Assembly (NCBI GenBank): GCA_014529385.2
Contig: CM043966.1
Location: forward strand, 106,979,587-107,043,586
DNA: 64,000 nt
Direction of reading: 5' to 3'
From: Adiantum capillus-veneris
Taxonomy: Eukaryota > Streptophyta > Polypodiopsida > Polypodiales > Pteridaceae
The notes under the pieces are model-generated. The model worked only from the letters and a program-made list of their open reading frames with translations. It searched no databases and was not told where the DNA came from. This document shows positions 1 to 17,179 of this stretch, one piece after another. Each line of letters starts with the position of its first letter. The stretch's first letter is position 1. The translations under genes were made by a program, and so were the position numbers.

Positions 1-1060
1 TGCGAGTTTGATACACTTTTGGAAGCACACCACGTGCTCAAAATTAGGTGCATAAATTATGAGCTTAAGATGCAATTTTAGCTTGTGGTTTGAGGGTTTT
101 TGGTAGATTTGGGCAACGAAGTACGGAGGCATTTACACACCATCAAAGCGATCTCTTGAGAGACACAATTTTTGGAGCACACAAGTGGAGCTTCTTTCAC
201 AAGTTTTCACAGGATACTTTGATAGTGATTTTGTGTTTGGATTCATGGTCTTTGGGGATGGTCTGCATATGGTGATGTCACATGGTTGATGCCCATTGTA
301 CATGCATTTTGGCGAGCACTTTCAACTGCTTGTGAGCTCTCTTGAGAGCATTGTTTTCACATTGATCAAGTTTTTGGATTGGAACTCTTCTGGTGCTTGC
401 TTATGCACGGTCACTCTGCTGATGTACGTTGAGTGTGGATTGCCATTGTATGTGAAAATGTGGAGCCATTTTGGCATTTCTACTTATTGGCATTGAGTAG
501 TGTTATGGTTTATGGTAGAGATTGTACTTGAGTTTTTGCTCAATTTTCAGGGAAAAATCTGTCGGATTTCTCCCAGATTCTCGCCATGGTTTATGCGTAT
601 TTGCATTTTACTGATCAAGTGTTACTCACACTTTGACATGTTTTGTCAATTTGGACACAGTGTAATGCTCTTGTACCCACTCTCAGAGGAGTGAGGATTA
701 TGTATGCTTGTGTGGCTACAAACTTTGCCAATCACATGTTTCATAGGTTTTATGGAGACTTTTGCAAGCAGTCTCTCTTCTGGAATGCATTTTGAGCTAG
801 TTTTCTCCCTACTTGCGTATATGGTTATGCGCTTTATGATCGGTTGAGCAGTGTGTCCTAGTTTATGTTTGCAGATAGCAAATTTTGGAGTTGGTTTTTG
901 CATATGTGAGCATTGGTTTTGATGCGATTGGTTATGGTTTTCATGATTGTGTAGTGGTCAAGTTACTTCCCACTTTGTTGCCATTTGGAATTCACTTATG
1001 GTTGCAGATATGTGTGGCAATTTAGAGTCTACAACGATGACTCTTGAGAGACGGTGGTCT
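1..1060 (+). other. decayed sequence upstream of a copia fragment
   Basis: No convincing domain is visible. The stretch is T/G-rich, has stops in all frames, and repeats the short string CTCTTGAGAG near 155, 337 and 1,040. It lies directly upstream of a recognisable copia zinc-knuckle and protease remnant, so it may be the decayed gag region of the same element. That assignment rests on position only. Confidence 0.25.
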
Positions 1061-1500
1061 CGTTCTTGCCAATACTTGTGTTGTTGGCATTGTGGTCACA
1101 CAGGGCACATTAGATGTCATTTTTTCAATCGTATGAGATAGCAGTGGAGATCTATGCATGATGTTCATGAGGTTTTGATGCATGCTAGAGCAGTGGCTTC
1201 ATATGACACTGGCGATGATGTCACATTGTTCCTCCTGATCACATGTCTTTGAGCAGTGACACTTCTCCACGTTGGTTGCTAGATGAGGATGCAATTTTTC
1301 ATGTCACACCACATCGTGAGTGGTTTAGCACCTTCTCTAGTGGGACTTTTGGTTGTCTATACTTGGTCGATGGTTCGATGATTGACATAGAGGGTGCAGA
1401 AGACGTTTGTTTGTCTTTGCCTAGTGGTGCATCATACACACTATGACATGTGTGCTACATTCCTTAGCTAAGATAGATCTTGATCTTAGTGAGACAGTTA
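1060..1500 (+). pseudogene. Ty1/copia gag zinc knuckle and protease remnant
   Basis: The first part encodes a degenerate nucleic-acid-binding zinc knuckle (CWHCGHTGHIRC, last cysteine displaced). From 1,243 the frame reads 'PRWLLDEDAIFHVTPHREWF', which matches the copia protease start (W-x-L-D-S-G-A then H-x-T-P) but with the catalytic D-S/T-G changed to D-E-D. It continues with 'LPSGASYTL', a stop at about 1,444, then 'HVCYIP' and 'VRQLTDFGC', which fit the segment between protease and integrase in Tork-like copia polyproteins. A stop separates the knuckle from the protease. Integrase, reverse transcriptase and RNase H are not seen downstream, so most of pol appears deleted. It cannot make an active protease. 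Confidence 0.75.
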
Positions 1501-2384
1501 ACAGACTTTGGTTGTTAGATAGTGCATAGAGAGCAGTCTTTCTAGATGCATTGTGGTTCAGAGGAGCCTGCACAACAACGTGATATATCCTATGCATGTG
1601 TTTGAGGTTCAAGACGATGTAGTCTCGAATTTGTTGCTCGCATGCTTTGAGTGAGAGACGAGACGTGTCTCTTTTGCATTTGAGATCCACCATGCTCATT
1701 AGACAAATAATTTAGTTGTGCAAGACATGCCAGTAGACTTTGTAGAAACAAAGATAGAGCAGCAGTGCTCTAGTGAGACATATCAGGTGTTGTCAAAGTT
1801 TGTGCAAGTAGAGGTAGATCAAGTCTGCTCCCTAGAGACATAGACAGAGATGAAATATATGGAGTTCTTTGATATACTCATGTTAGAGGCTGATGAGTTG
1901 TTGCCAGGATGCATAGTTTTGCCTATGGGGGATAGGGACGTAGGTTTTCCAATGTAAGCGTTGACACATCCATACATGATTGGTAGTCTTGATGATGTAG
2001 TGATTGAAGATAACGCAAAGGAGGCAAGTATAGCTAGCTTTGTGCAGATTTTGCCAACATTTGAGCATCTCATGTTCGACTTACTAGGGTCGAGGCCCGA
2101 TCTAGCAGCTGCAGTGGGGGCATTTGCAGCAGGGATTGTCATCGTACGGTGATCGACACTAGCATGATGCTCTGTGGAGCTTTATAGACCATATAGAGTT
2201 GTTTGTGGGATTTACATGCAGGCTCTAGCATGGGTACACATACTTGCCTACCACCAGAGCCGATACAACTATGTGTAGATCGATAGAGTGAGCCAGTGGG
2301 CATAGGTTGAGAGAGTCTCTCACCTAGTTTCTTGTACATACTAGTAGTTTAGCTAGTAGGTCTCACTTATCGGCACATCGCCTT
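1500..2384 (+). other. unresolved tail of copia internal region
   Basis: Between the protease remnant and the polypurine tract there are only short open stretches with no recognisable pol motifs. It may be the 3' non-coding part of the element or badly decayed coding sequence. A stretch at 1,961-2,152 is open for 63 codons but matches nothing I know. Confidence 0.3.
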
Positions 2385-2396
2385 TAAGTGGGAATT
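2383..2396 (+). promoter_or_regulatory. polypurine tract of copia element
   Basis: The string TTAAGTGGGAATT lies directly before TGTTGGGG. Copia elements commonly carry an AAGTGGGAG-type purine run just before the 3' LTR, where plus-strand DNA synthesis is primed. The orientation agrees with the upstream + strand protease fragment. Confidence 0.6.
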
Positions 2397-3140
2397 TGTT
2401 GGGGTAAAGGCGGTGTGCCTCTTACCTTTGTCGGACACGTCAGAGATTTCCGATCGCCCATCACTTGTACACATCTAATTCTTTCCTAGATAGAAGAATA
2501 AGGGGCTCTCTCACATACATAGTGTTGAGCTACTCCACCCACATCCTGTGTACTCTGTCTCTCTCTCCTTATCGCTCTCCGAACATGCATCACATTCACG
2601 CACTCACAATATCCATCCATGAAACTACACATCTTGTGGCTAGCAATATCATCCAACATCATATCGGTGAATAATGAGGGAATGAGCCCTTAATGGTTTG
2701 AGCATTGAGCTTTCAATTAATCAATAGAGACCCTCGACTTTTCATTCTTCTTTGGAACAACCACTATCAAAAAAAACCAATCAATGCTTGCTACGTTAGT
2801 GAGATGAATCATGCTTTCAATAGATTTTCAATTTCTTTCTGGCATAATTTAGATTCATTATATACCTCTAGAGCCTCATTGGTTCTACATTTGGTTTTAG
2901 TGATATTCGATTTTCACATACCTTTGGATCTACTCCTTTCAAGTCTGTATTCTCCCAGACAAATACATCCTTAAACTTCTGAAAATAATTTCCTGATTCT
3001 CATGCCTAAGGTAGGACTGGAGGGGCAAGGCCATAATCTACCTATGCATGGTCAAGGGGACTCCTAAAATAGAGATCAAGGGTCTTTTTAGGGATAAGAA
3101 TGGGTGGACATGAGCATGTAGTAGTTCCCATGTCCTTTCA
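2397..3140 (+). mobile_element. probable copia LTR between a polypurine tract and a primer-binding site
   Basis: The proposed LTR begins TGTTGGGG right after a polypurine tract and ends TTTCA one base before a sequence resembling the initiator-Met tRNA primer-binding site. That gives a 744-bp unit with TG...CA ends. No second copy is visible in the window for comparison, so the 3' limit rests on the primer-binding site alone. Having both a polypurine tract before it and a primer-binding site after it means the LTR may be shared by two element bodies. Confidence 0.5.
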
Positions 3141-3141
3141 C

Positions 3142-3158
3142 TGGTATCAAAGCTTAGG
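3142..3158 (+). promoter_or_regulatory. copia-type primer-binding site (initiator Met tRNA)
   Basis: The sequence TGGTATCAAAGCTTAGG differs by two bases from the common plant copia primer-binding site TGGTATCAGAGCCTAGG, which pairs with the 3' end of initiator Met tRNA. A purine-rich run and an ATG follow, but no gag coding sequence can be recognised downstream. Confidence 0.6.
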
Positions 3159-3214
3159 GGAGGGGGGTAGCATGGAAGAGAGGGTTGGCATTTTTGCTTT
3201 GCATGAAGCATGTA

Positions 3215-3222
3215 CTCTCTCT

Positions 3223-3253
<31 letters not shown>

Positions 3254-3271
3254 ACTCACTCACTCACTCAC
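3215..3271. repeat. (CT)n and (CACT)n microsatellite
   Basis: A CT run interrupted by single G changes passes into about five CACT units. Short open frames read through it on both strands and are low-complexity artefacts. Confidence 0.9.
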
Positions 3272-5756
3272 AAAGCTCCCATGGTGAGTAGACACACACG
3301 TGACACAGTCCTTGCATACAAGGGATGCAAGGTGGGAAGAGGAGAAGGGTTGAGCTACAGTAAAAGAATCCTAGTTGGAGGAAGGCACTATGGTGGGCAA
3401 AGATGTTTGCAATGGTGATGGAGACAAAGAGGAGCACCATGGTGAGGGCAATCTTCTTTGTTTCTTCATTGTGCCAAAGCCAAGGTCTACATAGGCCACA
3501 ATGATCTCCTCTCTCTCCCTCTGTGTCATCGTTCCATGATTGATATAGCTCCAACTTTAAGTGTTTGCACACAAAATGCCCTTGGTGGCCCTTACTTATT
3601 GGGGGGTGTGACGCAAAGGACGCAAGGCTCTCAGCATGGCAGTTTCTTTAGAAAGACCCAGGCAAGAAGCAAGAGATCATGGTCACATAATCAAATTTGA
3701 AACATTCAACAAAATTTGGGAATTGAATTTGACAAGGTTGATTGTGTTCTATAATTTAGACAAGGCTAGGTATTGCCTTGTCTTCGAGTAGGGCTTCAAG
3801 CATGGCTAGGAGCTCCTCTTGCTTTGGCAATAATTAAATTTGGCAAAGGCAAGGTGATGGTTTTGACTTGGCAAAAAAGCAATGGCCTCAACAAGAGGGC
3901 TCTCATCAAGCATGGATTCAAGCACGGCTAAGCAAAGACGGGGTTTGATAATGCGACAAGAAAAGCCAACACAAGCAAGACTGTGGGAATATCTTTTTGA
4001 TTCTTCATAGAGTTTTAGCCCATTAAGCCGATCAAGTTGTAATTGTACACAGTAAAGAAAATATTCTACACATGTAAGGTATCTTGCATAGACAAACCAC
4101 TCCAAGCAATGATACAAATCTTGATGCCAAGGGTGGTGATTCAAGCATGGCAAACAAGTAGGCACGGCCAGGATGCTCTTGAAGTACCTCAAGCACCCAA
4201 AATATTCAAAAAGTGCTTTTCAAAGTTGGTAAGAAAGTTAAATTTAAACGTTTACAATTTTAAACTTATTGAATTCTCTACAATGCAAGCTTGGAAAGCA
4301 AAAGTTGCTTCTATCAAGCAAGGTTTTGAAGTCAAATGAAGTTTGATAGCTACGTTTCTTGAGCTATCTCCTTTCAACATTGGGCAATTTAAGAAACATA
4401 TGCTGGCCATGAGCACAGAAGCTCCATCGTGTTTTATTCTTATGATGTACTTTTGTGAAGCAAGTCTTTAAATTTCGGAATATTGCATAAAATATTCCAA
4501 AATTTGAGATATTCTATTAGCATACAAACTTGCAGGGACTTTGCAATGTGTCTAAATGGTCTTTCACGAGAGGGCTTACATGGTACATACAAAAACTCTC
4601 ATTCTATCAGAATCTGTGTCTATGATCCATGTTCAAACATGGACAACAATATCAGATTGAAATTCACTCTCATCGAGCATGTGGTTTCAAATTTTGAGAC
4701 AACTAGCCAAAAATGGGTAAAAAGCTTCGACAATTTCAAGTTCTTGTTTTTTTTTTGTGTGTTTTCAACCTTTAATTAGGAAGGATCTCCTGTTGTGCAA
4801 ACCAATGTTCTTTGTAGGGATATAATGAGAAGCAAGGTGTCTACCCCATGAGAATGTGCTGCTCATTGACTTAAGATCAAGGACAATGGCACATAGATAT
4901 GAGGATTGGCACTCTTGTAAAACAAGGTCAATTTTTGCTTGAAAATGTTAATTCTAATTTTGGACAATGCAAGGAGCTTAAACATATCAACTCCCCAACC
5001 ATCATTATTGCCAGGGGCTTACCACTCTCTTTTTCAGAGTTTCATGCACGATGCACCAAAAGGTGAAATTGATTCCACTCAATCACTGTTTATGCTTTGG
5101 CTATAACACCAACTACTCTATCAAGGACATCATTATCTACCTATTGGTCATAGTGGATTCCATTTGATGCAATGTCCACATGTAGTGGAATCGCATGCTT
5201 CTTTAAGACAAAGGTAAGATCATGTTTTTTTCTAGTGATTTTTCTTGATGCTTCTTCTATCAAAGTTGTTACAATGGTTACCCATAGTTGTGACCTTCTA
5301 CCGAATAGCAATTGAAATCGGTATCTTTGATTGTTTCTTTTGCATATCAATTCATCAATGAGCACTATATATCATTGATTATATGCACAATGTGCATGCA
5401 CTAGAGTGCATTTTATTTGCAAGATTCTACTTTTGTGCTTTTGTAATCCTTTCACTTTTTTTGAGCTTTTTGCTATCATTTTGGTGCAAAATAGTATCCC
5501 AATGTGTTTTAATGGTTCTATTTCACCTTTTCCACACCTTGGAACTCAAATTCAAGCATGTAGAGTGTCCATACTCTTTGTAGCATACAATATCAACTCA
5601 TCATCAAAACATAATTTCTAAGTAGAAAACATAGCACATAGCTTAACTTCATAATAATGTAATCAATGTGAATACAAATGTGAAGGTGGGTAGTGTGTAT
5701 AATGATCATAAAGCTAGGTTCATCATACATGGTTAACGCAAAATGAACATAATGAC
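3272..5756. other. no recognisable gene
   Basis: AT-rich sequence with scattered short open stretches and no domain I recognise. The parts near 3,790-3,960 and 4,140-4,190 repeat the words 'caagcatgg' and 'ggcaaag', as degenerate transposon sequence often does, but no LTR, primer site or coding motif supports a class. Confidence 0.4.
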
Positions 5757-7545
5757 TTAGGTGACAAGGTAGGATGATGGATTTTCATGTGTCATTTGAG
5801 TTGAATTCCAACAATGTACACAGTAATAAATTACTTGTGACAAGCACAACATGTTTCTCCAACAACTCCTAACTAAAAATCTCATTGTGAATTCGTTCAC
5901 CCATGTGAAGGTCTTCAGCATAAGGCCATATGACTTCATGGTGCAAGTTTATGTGATTGCATCTAGAGAAAGTCCCTCTCCTTTCATCTGGATAAGATGA
6001 TGTTTATGTGACTTCATGGTGCAAGTTTATGTGACTTCATGGTGCAAGTTTATGTGATTGCATCTGGAGAAAGTCCCTCTCTTTTCATCTGGATAAGATA
6101 GCCTAGAGCTTCATTTCCCTCTCTTTTCATCTAGATAAGATAGCCTAGAGCTTCATTTCCCACAATATAAGCATTACCACGCTCAACGTGTTTCTATAAC
6201 AATCTCTGAAGGTGCTAGCATTGGCGATTGCATCTGGAGAAAGGTCTTCCTTTGCATTTGGTTAAAGCAACCCAGAGCTACCTTGCCATAGACATGTTGG
6301 GCATATCTGGCTATGATTGTGGTCTAAGCGAAGGCATTTTGGATAGAAAGCTCATTAAGAACTTTATGTGCTTTTGAAGGGCACTACATTTCATATACAT
6401 AGCAACCAGAGCACTACTAAGCACAACATGTTTCTCCAACAGGCCACTTCCATGTTGGGCATATCCGACAATAAGCATGCTTCAAGAGAGATGACATCCT
6501 AGAGTGGATGTCCATCAAGAACTTTCTATGCTTTTGTAAGGGCCTCATGTTATGCATACATATCAATCAAAGCATCCCGAAGCACAACATCTTTCCCCAA
6601 TAAACCCTAACATAGTGAATTGTCTCACCCATGTGAAGGTCTTTGCTTGGTCCCCAACGTGCAAGATAAGGTGGATACACTTGGAGAAAGATCTTCTCTT
6701 TGCATCTAGCTACAACATCCAGCTAGGCCTTCCTTACCACGGCCATGTTGGGAATATCCTACATTAATCAACCCAGTGCAAGAGATGACATCTCCAAGAG
6801 GAGGCCCACCAAGGATTGTTCGTGCTTTTGGAAGGGCACCACATTTGGCATACATATTGAGCAAACTCACCGGTGAGAAAATGTCTTGCGTAATGTTCAT
6901 TTCACATCCAAGTGTGTATATCCTGTAATCAATATATTTGAAGTGATGCCACAGCCATAGTGTAAATATCCTACAATCAACACATTTGAAGTGATGCCAT
7001 TCTACAAAGGAATCCCATCAAGAACTTCTCGAGCTTTCATGAGGGTACCACATTCCACACAAGAAGCCTATCAAGAAGTTATCGTGCTTTCAGGAGTCTC
7101 CCTAAATATGCATCTTTCTAAAGCAGCCCATTCTTGTGAAGATTGTTTATCATCCCCATGCACAAACGAGTTTGAACTAATCCACTATTGTTCCCTAGTT
7201 GTTTGTGTGTGTACAACCATGCTAATCTTGATATGTCATGCACATGAGAAACCACGGTTGTGAATGTTGAAGTTTGGTGAGGAGAATCTATCAAAAAATG
7301 TGAACAGAAACTATGTTGAAGTGTGGTGAGGAGAAAGTGTCAAAAAATCATTTGCATGCGCACATGAGCAAGGTCCAGGTCGCTCACCATAACAGTGCCA
7401 AATCGCAATCATCTTATCAAAATAGGAGAAGCACTGGGTAGTGAAATCGCAAACACAAAAATTCCTCATAGTTAAACTCCATACAAGAAATCCATCAAGA
7501 ACTCCTTGTGTTTTCATGAGGGTATCACATTTGATACACAAACAA
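5757..7545 (-). pseudogene. PLS-type pentatricopeptide repeat (PPR) pseudogene
   Basis: Reading the minus strand from about 7,545 down to 5,757 gives successive PPR fragments broken by stops and frameshifts. They are 'IKCDTLMKTQGVLDGF' (about 7,510), 'ECGTLMKAREVLDGIP' (about 7,045), 'LLNMYAKCGALPKARTILGG' then 'DVISCTGLI' and 'GYSQHGRGKEGLA' (6,870-6,730), 'MQREDLSPSVST' (about 6,690), 'GKDVVLRDALIDMYA' (about 6,590), 'LEKHVVLSSALVAMYMKC' (about 6,420), 'ALGYLIQMKREGLSPDAIT' (about 6,090) and 'QMKGEGLSLDAIT' (about 5,980). PPR proteins of this type bind organellar RNA and guide C-to-U editing or processing. No start, targeting peptide or DYW domain is visible. It is one decayed gene or retrocopy, not functional. 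Confidence 0.85.
5931..6160 (-). repeat. local tandem duplications inside the PPR pseudogene
   Basis: A segment containing TGACTTCATGGTGCAAGTTT occurs at about 5,931, 6,009 and 6,032. The PPR segment reading 'GLSPDAIT' (on + GATTGCATCT.GAGAAAG) occurs twice, and a segment containing GATAAGATAGCCTAGAGC occurs twice at about 6,090-6,160. These are short nested duplications, shorter than one 35-residue PPR unit. Confidence 0.85.
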
Positions 7546-7735
7546 CAATGTGTTCCCTAAGTATGCATCCATCTGAAGTAACCCACCATGTTGGAGTACA
7601 TGTTTGCATGAGACAAACATACACACCCGCAACACAATCTTGCCCATTACGGCAACTCTACTCACAAGAAGATTTAGAAATTTTCTCATGTAAGAAAAGG
7701 GAGCCTTTTTCAGTGTTTTTCATACAATACATAAG

Positions 7736-7883
7736 ATCATGAGCTTTTGCTCAGGAGGCACCGCATACCTAGCTAGGTATGAGTGGGGGTAGGGGATCAA
7801 CGGGACCCCACTGGGCCGGCGGTCCCCTATCCCCAATCGTCCCTAGCTAGGTATGATGTGCCTCTCTCACAAAAGCTCATGAT
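7736..7883. repeat. 148-bp fold-back (inverted-repeat) element
   Basis: The left end ATCATGAGCTTTTG (7,736-7,749) is exactly complementary to the right end CAAAAGCTCATGAT (7,870-7,883). Inside, each arm carries GAGGCAC, then CATACCTAGCTAGG, then a run like GGGGGTAGGGGA (left) or GGGGATAGGGGA (right), so pairing continues imperfectly almost to a GC-rich centre. It could be a miniature inverted-repeat transposon, a young hairpin RNA locus, or an arrested palindrome. I see no clear target-site duplication in the immediate flanks. Confidence 0.8.
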
Positions 7884-13245
<5,362 letters not shown>

Positions 13246-13282
13246 GGTGTGTGTGTGTGTGTGTGCGCGCATGCGTGTGTGT
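13246..13282. repeat. (TG)n with alternating CG/CA core
   Basis: A TG run passes into GCGCGCATGCGTGTGTGT, giving about 35 bases of near-continuous purine-pyrimidine alternation. Confidence 0.9.
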
Positions 13283-13499
13283 TTGTAGAAGGTGTGTGTG
13301 AAAGAGCTTTGGATATGGCTTTCCCAAGATTACTCTTAAGCTTGCACTTCTAAAAATGAGAAGGGAAGCCTAAAATGAGAAGAGAATCCCTCTTATTATG
13401 CATATTTATCTTGATAGATTATTTTTCTTATCTTCATAACTTATCTTTCTTTGATAACTTATCTTACTTATCAAAACTTTCTCAACAAGTTACTTAATC

Positions 13500-13615
13500 A
13501 CCTCATTCTTATCCTTATCTTCTCTTTCTTTTTCCTTTTCTTTTTTTTCTTATCTTTTTCTTTTCCTTTTCCCTTGTCTTATCTTTTCTCTTTTCTTATC
13601 TTTTTATTTATGTTA
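13500..13615. repeat. polypyrimidine tract
   Basis: On the + strand this stretch is almost wholly C and T, interrupted by single TTATC words. It is low-complexity sequence of unknown role. Confidence 0.85.
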
Positions 13616-14843
13616 ATTTTCTCAAAATGAAACGCTAATTTTCCATGCATTGGTTATGCCCCTATTCCCATGGCGTAAGTCGAAAGTGGCTCGTGAGTAT
13701 ACATGTGTGCTTGAATTGAACCCAAATTTTTACTCGAATATTTTTTTTCTCTATTATTTTCTTTTTCTTTTTCATCTTTTTAAGTCAATGGCTTAGATGT
13801 GTTGTCCTTGCATAAGGGCTACAAGAAGGCCCTTACAGAAACTCCCTTCTCTTAGTATTGTCTTGTAATGCTCTGAAAACAAAGTGTACTCAAGCTAAGC
13901 AAGATTGACAAGCTCTTAAATATTTTGAGCAGATGCACCATGAGGACATTCTTGTAATTGAGATGGCCTATGCTTGTATCCTTGGACCCTATGTTGGGAT
14001 TGGGCCCATGGAATGGGGGAGATATCCATGATGAGACTTCTAGGCAAGGTTATGTTGATGCTCTTTGACGTCAAGGGTAGGCATCCTAGAGAAGATTTTT
14101 TCTGGTAGGGTTATCCCTTATGATGATTTAAGAACAAAGTGTACTTTGATTGGGCAAGGCCAACAAGTTCTTGACTATGCTAAACAGATGCACCATTGGA
14201 CATCCTTCTAAGTGAGATAATAATTTATGCTTGTATCCTTAGAGCCAATGTTGGTATTGGGGTTATCAAAGGGGAAAAATCAATATATCCATGATGATAT
14301 TTCCAAGCAAGGTTATTTGTTTTGTTGTGGTGGTGTGCTCAACAAGAAGGCTAATCCATAGTCACATTTTGATGTAATTTTTCCTCATGCTATGTTTGTT
14401 GGTGGATATGCATGTTGAATGTGGTATTCTTTTCTCTAGGCATCCTAACTTGTTCAAGAGATTTATTTGATATAGTGACACCCTCATATTGCAATTGTTT
14501 GAGCTTGTTTAAAAGCTTGCTGATCGCACAACATTTGAGTAAGGTGCCCAGAGTGTCCCCTCCATCAGAAGGAAGTCCTCCAAGGACTCCCATTCTTGCC
14601 AAAGACTATCACTCCTTGCAACATATAGACAAATGATGACAACATTAGAAGGAATTTCTAGAGTATCCCACACTTGCCAAAGACATTACACCTAGAAAAC
14701 ATAATGGTGGGAGTCTTACCTAGCATAACATCACACCCAAAAAGGCATTGCATTAAAATCTCATAATAGATGTGCCTTGTAAGTGCCTAAAGTAGTTGAG
14801 ATCTAATTGGTATTGCATGTTCTAGCATACCTTAGGGCATACC
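13616..14843. other. no recognisable gene
   Basis: Two related segments (about 13,880-14,090 and 14,130-14,310) share phrases such as ACAAAGTGTACT, CAGATGCACCAT, TATGCTTGTATCCTT and CCATGATGA. This suggests an old direct duplication of about 250 bp. No coding content was recognised. Confidence 0.45.
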
Positions 14844-15052
14844 TTGACATCAAAGCACCCAAAAATCACACCGGGAAAAAAAGTGTCTCTCTAGGAAACT
14901 TGCACATGGACAAGAACACCTCACTTGGCATGTTAGTCCAACACTCAATCGCTTGACATCAAAGCACCCAAAAATCACACTGGGAAAAAAGTGTCTCTCT
15001 AGGACACTTGCACATGGACAAGAACACCTCACTTGGCATGTTAGTCCAACAA
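14844..15052. repeat. 109-bp tandem duplication
   Basis: The segment starting TTGACATCAAAGCACCCAAA occurs at 14,844 and again at 14,953, with few differences over about 100 bp. The high similarity suggests a recent duplication. The minus-strand open frame through it simply repeats the same peptide. Confidence 0.93.
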
Positions 15053-16943
15053 AATCTCTTTGCTTGAAACTTGACTGTCAATTATCTTTCCCTTGTGAAG
15101 CACCTCCTACCAGTGTATGCATGTTAAAGTGATTGCATTTTTGAAGATGCTTGAAGCCTTGATGTTAATTACATCCATTGAAAAGAGCCCATAACTTCCT
15201 CAGCCAGCCCTTAATCAAAATATCCTCACATAAGTGTCACAAATGAAACCCTCCATCTATATTCTTTGAATACAAATCAGAGCTTTTGTGGTTCTTGTCA
15301 TATTTGCATATCCAAGAGATGGAATCTTGAACAATATTCTCATCAACAACTTGGTGTGCCACAATGATGCCTTTGTGTTGCATTTGCATAATCTAATGTA
15401 GGCTTTCCTCATGCAAAACTAATATTTGAAGATATTGTTAATGTAATACGAGCATTATAAATCTCAAAAATAATGTTTCAATTTCAAAAGCTTGAAACAA
15501 AATCTCGCAAATATAAAATCCCCCATGCACTATAGATGATGATTTTAGATATATTAGACAAGCATGGCCTTGCTAAGAACATGACTCTTTTAAAAGAGGC
15601 TCAAGGATGTCTAGTATAAGTAAATTCTTTTTGGTTTTGAGAATATTTCTCTTATTTTAATGGGATATATGATTGTTTCAAAGATCTAATTTTGAATAAA
15701 GTTCCAACTTGAGATGATCTCTTAAGGTTGGAATTTTGGTAATATACCTTTGAGGTTAGAAAATTGCCTTTAACCTTTGAGTAAGTATATGATACTTTTC
15801 ACCTCATATTATGCATATTATTTGATTTGTTTTCTTTATCAACATGCTTTGATTGAGCTTTACAAGTGGGATGCATATGTTATAATGCTTTCATTCACTT
15901 AACTCTTCAGACACATGACAAGGCCATGTCCTATGAGCAAAGGATTTTGGGAAGGTAGTGTATGGAGTATCATCTTTGCAACCTGTTACTTTCTCTATTA
16001 GTTGTTCACTCTGATTAAATTGAGGGATCACTCCCTATTGAAACGATTATAGGCCTACATGGTAGGGTTTTTTTTAGCGCATGTTGTTAGTCACAAGGTG
16101 TACAACATGGTTTAGGAACTCATGGAGTTTGGTTTAGCCAGTGTGGAGAAATATTTATGAGGGTCCCCCTCACTCATGTTGATGAATTTTTCTAGTTACC
16201 TCCACACACAAGTACATCTTGTGCTTGATGGATGTCATATTTCTTGGCATCACTATATGAGATATATTCCACATGTGGAGAATATGAGTCTCTGGGACTG
16301 ACATTGGTGCCTGTTTTTTCAATTATGTATCAAGAAAAAGTCCTAGATGCTGGTCAAATTTGTTAATTAGACCATTCTAAGTACATAATATCAGGAACAA
16401 TTTTAGTGGCAAAAAATTATTAGATATCTAGTATGACTTGTTAATGCTACAAGTACTATTAAACAACATTAATGGATGTTTTTTTCAAGGTTTTTTAGAC
16501 TGCACTTTTGCATACCTATTACGCATATAACAAGGCTATGTCCTGTTAATGAGATTGTTTCATTGTTTCTACCTAGATGTGATTTATCTTCATCTATTAT
16601 GGTCCAAATGTTTTAGCAAGGCTATCAAGTGTAATTGTAGTGGGAAATAATTAGTTTCTTTTTGTAGATCTATTTATACATTTTATTCCCTCATTTTTCA
16701 TGTATGCTATGAGCATAACACCCTCCATAAGCATTGGAAACTACAAGTCATTCATCATGGAAATGTAGACTTGGATACGTTTTTGTTGAATGCATGCATA
16801 TTCGGTATTATGGTCCCTAATGTTTAGCAAAGCTATATTTAGAGCGGCATGCAAATTCATGAATTTGATCACTTATGAACTTCACAACACAAGTGCAACC
16901 TCTATGGGATTTATTGTGGGTCTATCAATCACGTGTTATTTGG
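15053..16943. other. no recognisable gene
   Basis: AT-rich sequence with no domain, LTR end or microsatellite that I can support. If the LTR fragment at 16,944-17,179 were once full length, its missing part would lie here, but I could not match this sequence to the 3' LTR at 35,794-36,445. Confidence 0.4.
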
Positions 16944-17179
16944 TGGTCAATGAAATTTCGTGATGACCTAGAGTGGTGGGGAGCATATGGAGATTTTCTA
17001 GAGTAGAGAGTGATAGATTTTCTAGTGTTGATGATAGCTTAGTTCCTTAGGTTCACTTCTTGAGATTGACACCCTCAAAGAGTCTTTGTGTCCCATTCAA
17101 GTCGCTTCCTTGAGTATTGCCATTATGTTAGTGCCAAACAGCTATGTTGCAGACGTCCAATTGAGGCAACCCGCTAACA
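16944..17179 (+). mobile_element. 3' part of a gypsy LTR (matches 36,450-36,689)
   Basis: This stretch shares most of its sequence and order with 36,450-36,689, including GTAGAGAGTGATAGATTT, TTGATGATAGCTTAG, ACACCCTCAAAGAGT, and the end GCTAACATTG. Similarity stops in both places just after CTAACA, which pairs with the TGTTGG start of the downstream LTR, so this is probably an LTR 3' end. The part upstream of 16,944 does not match, so this copy is truncated or belongs to a divergent subfamily. It stands directly upstream of the palindrome-bearing leader. Confidence 0.7.
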
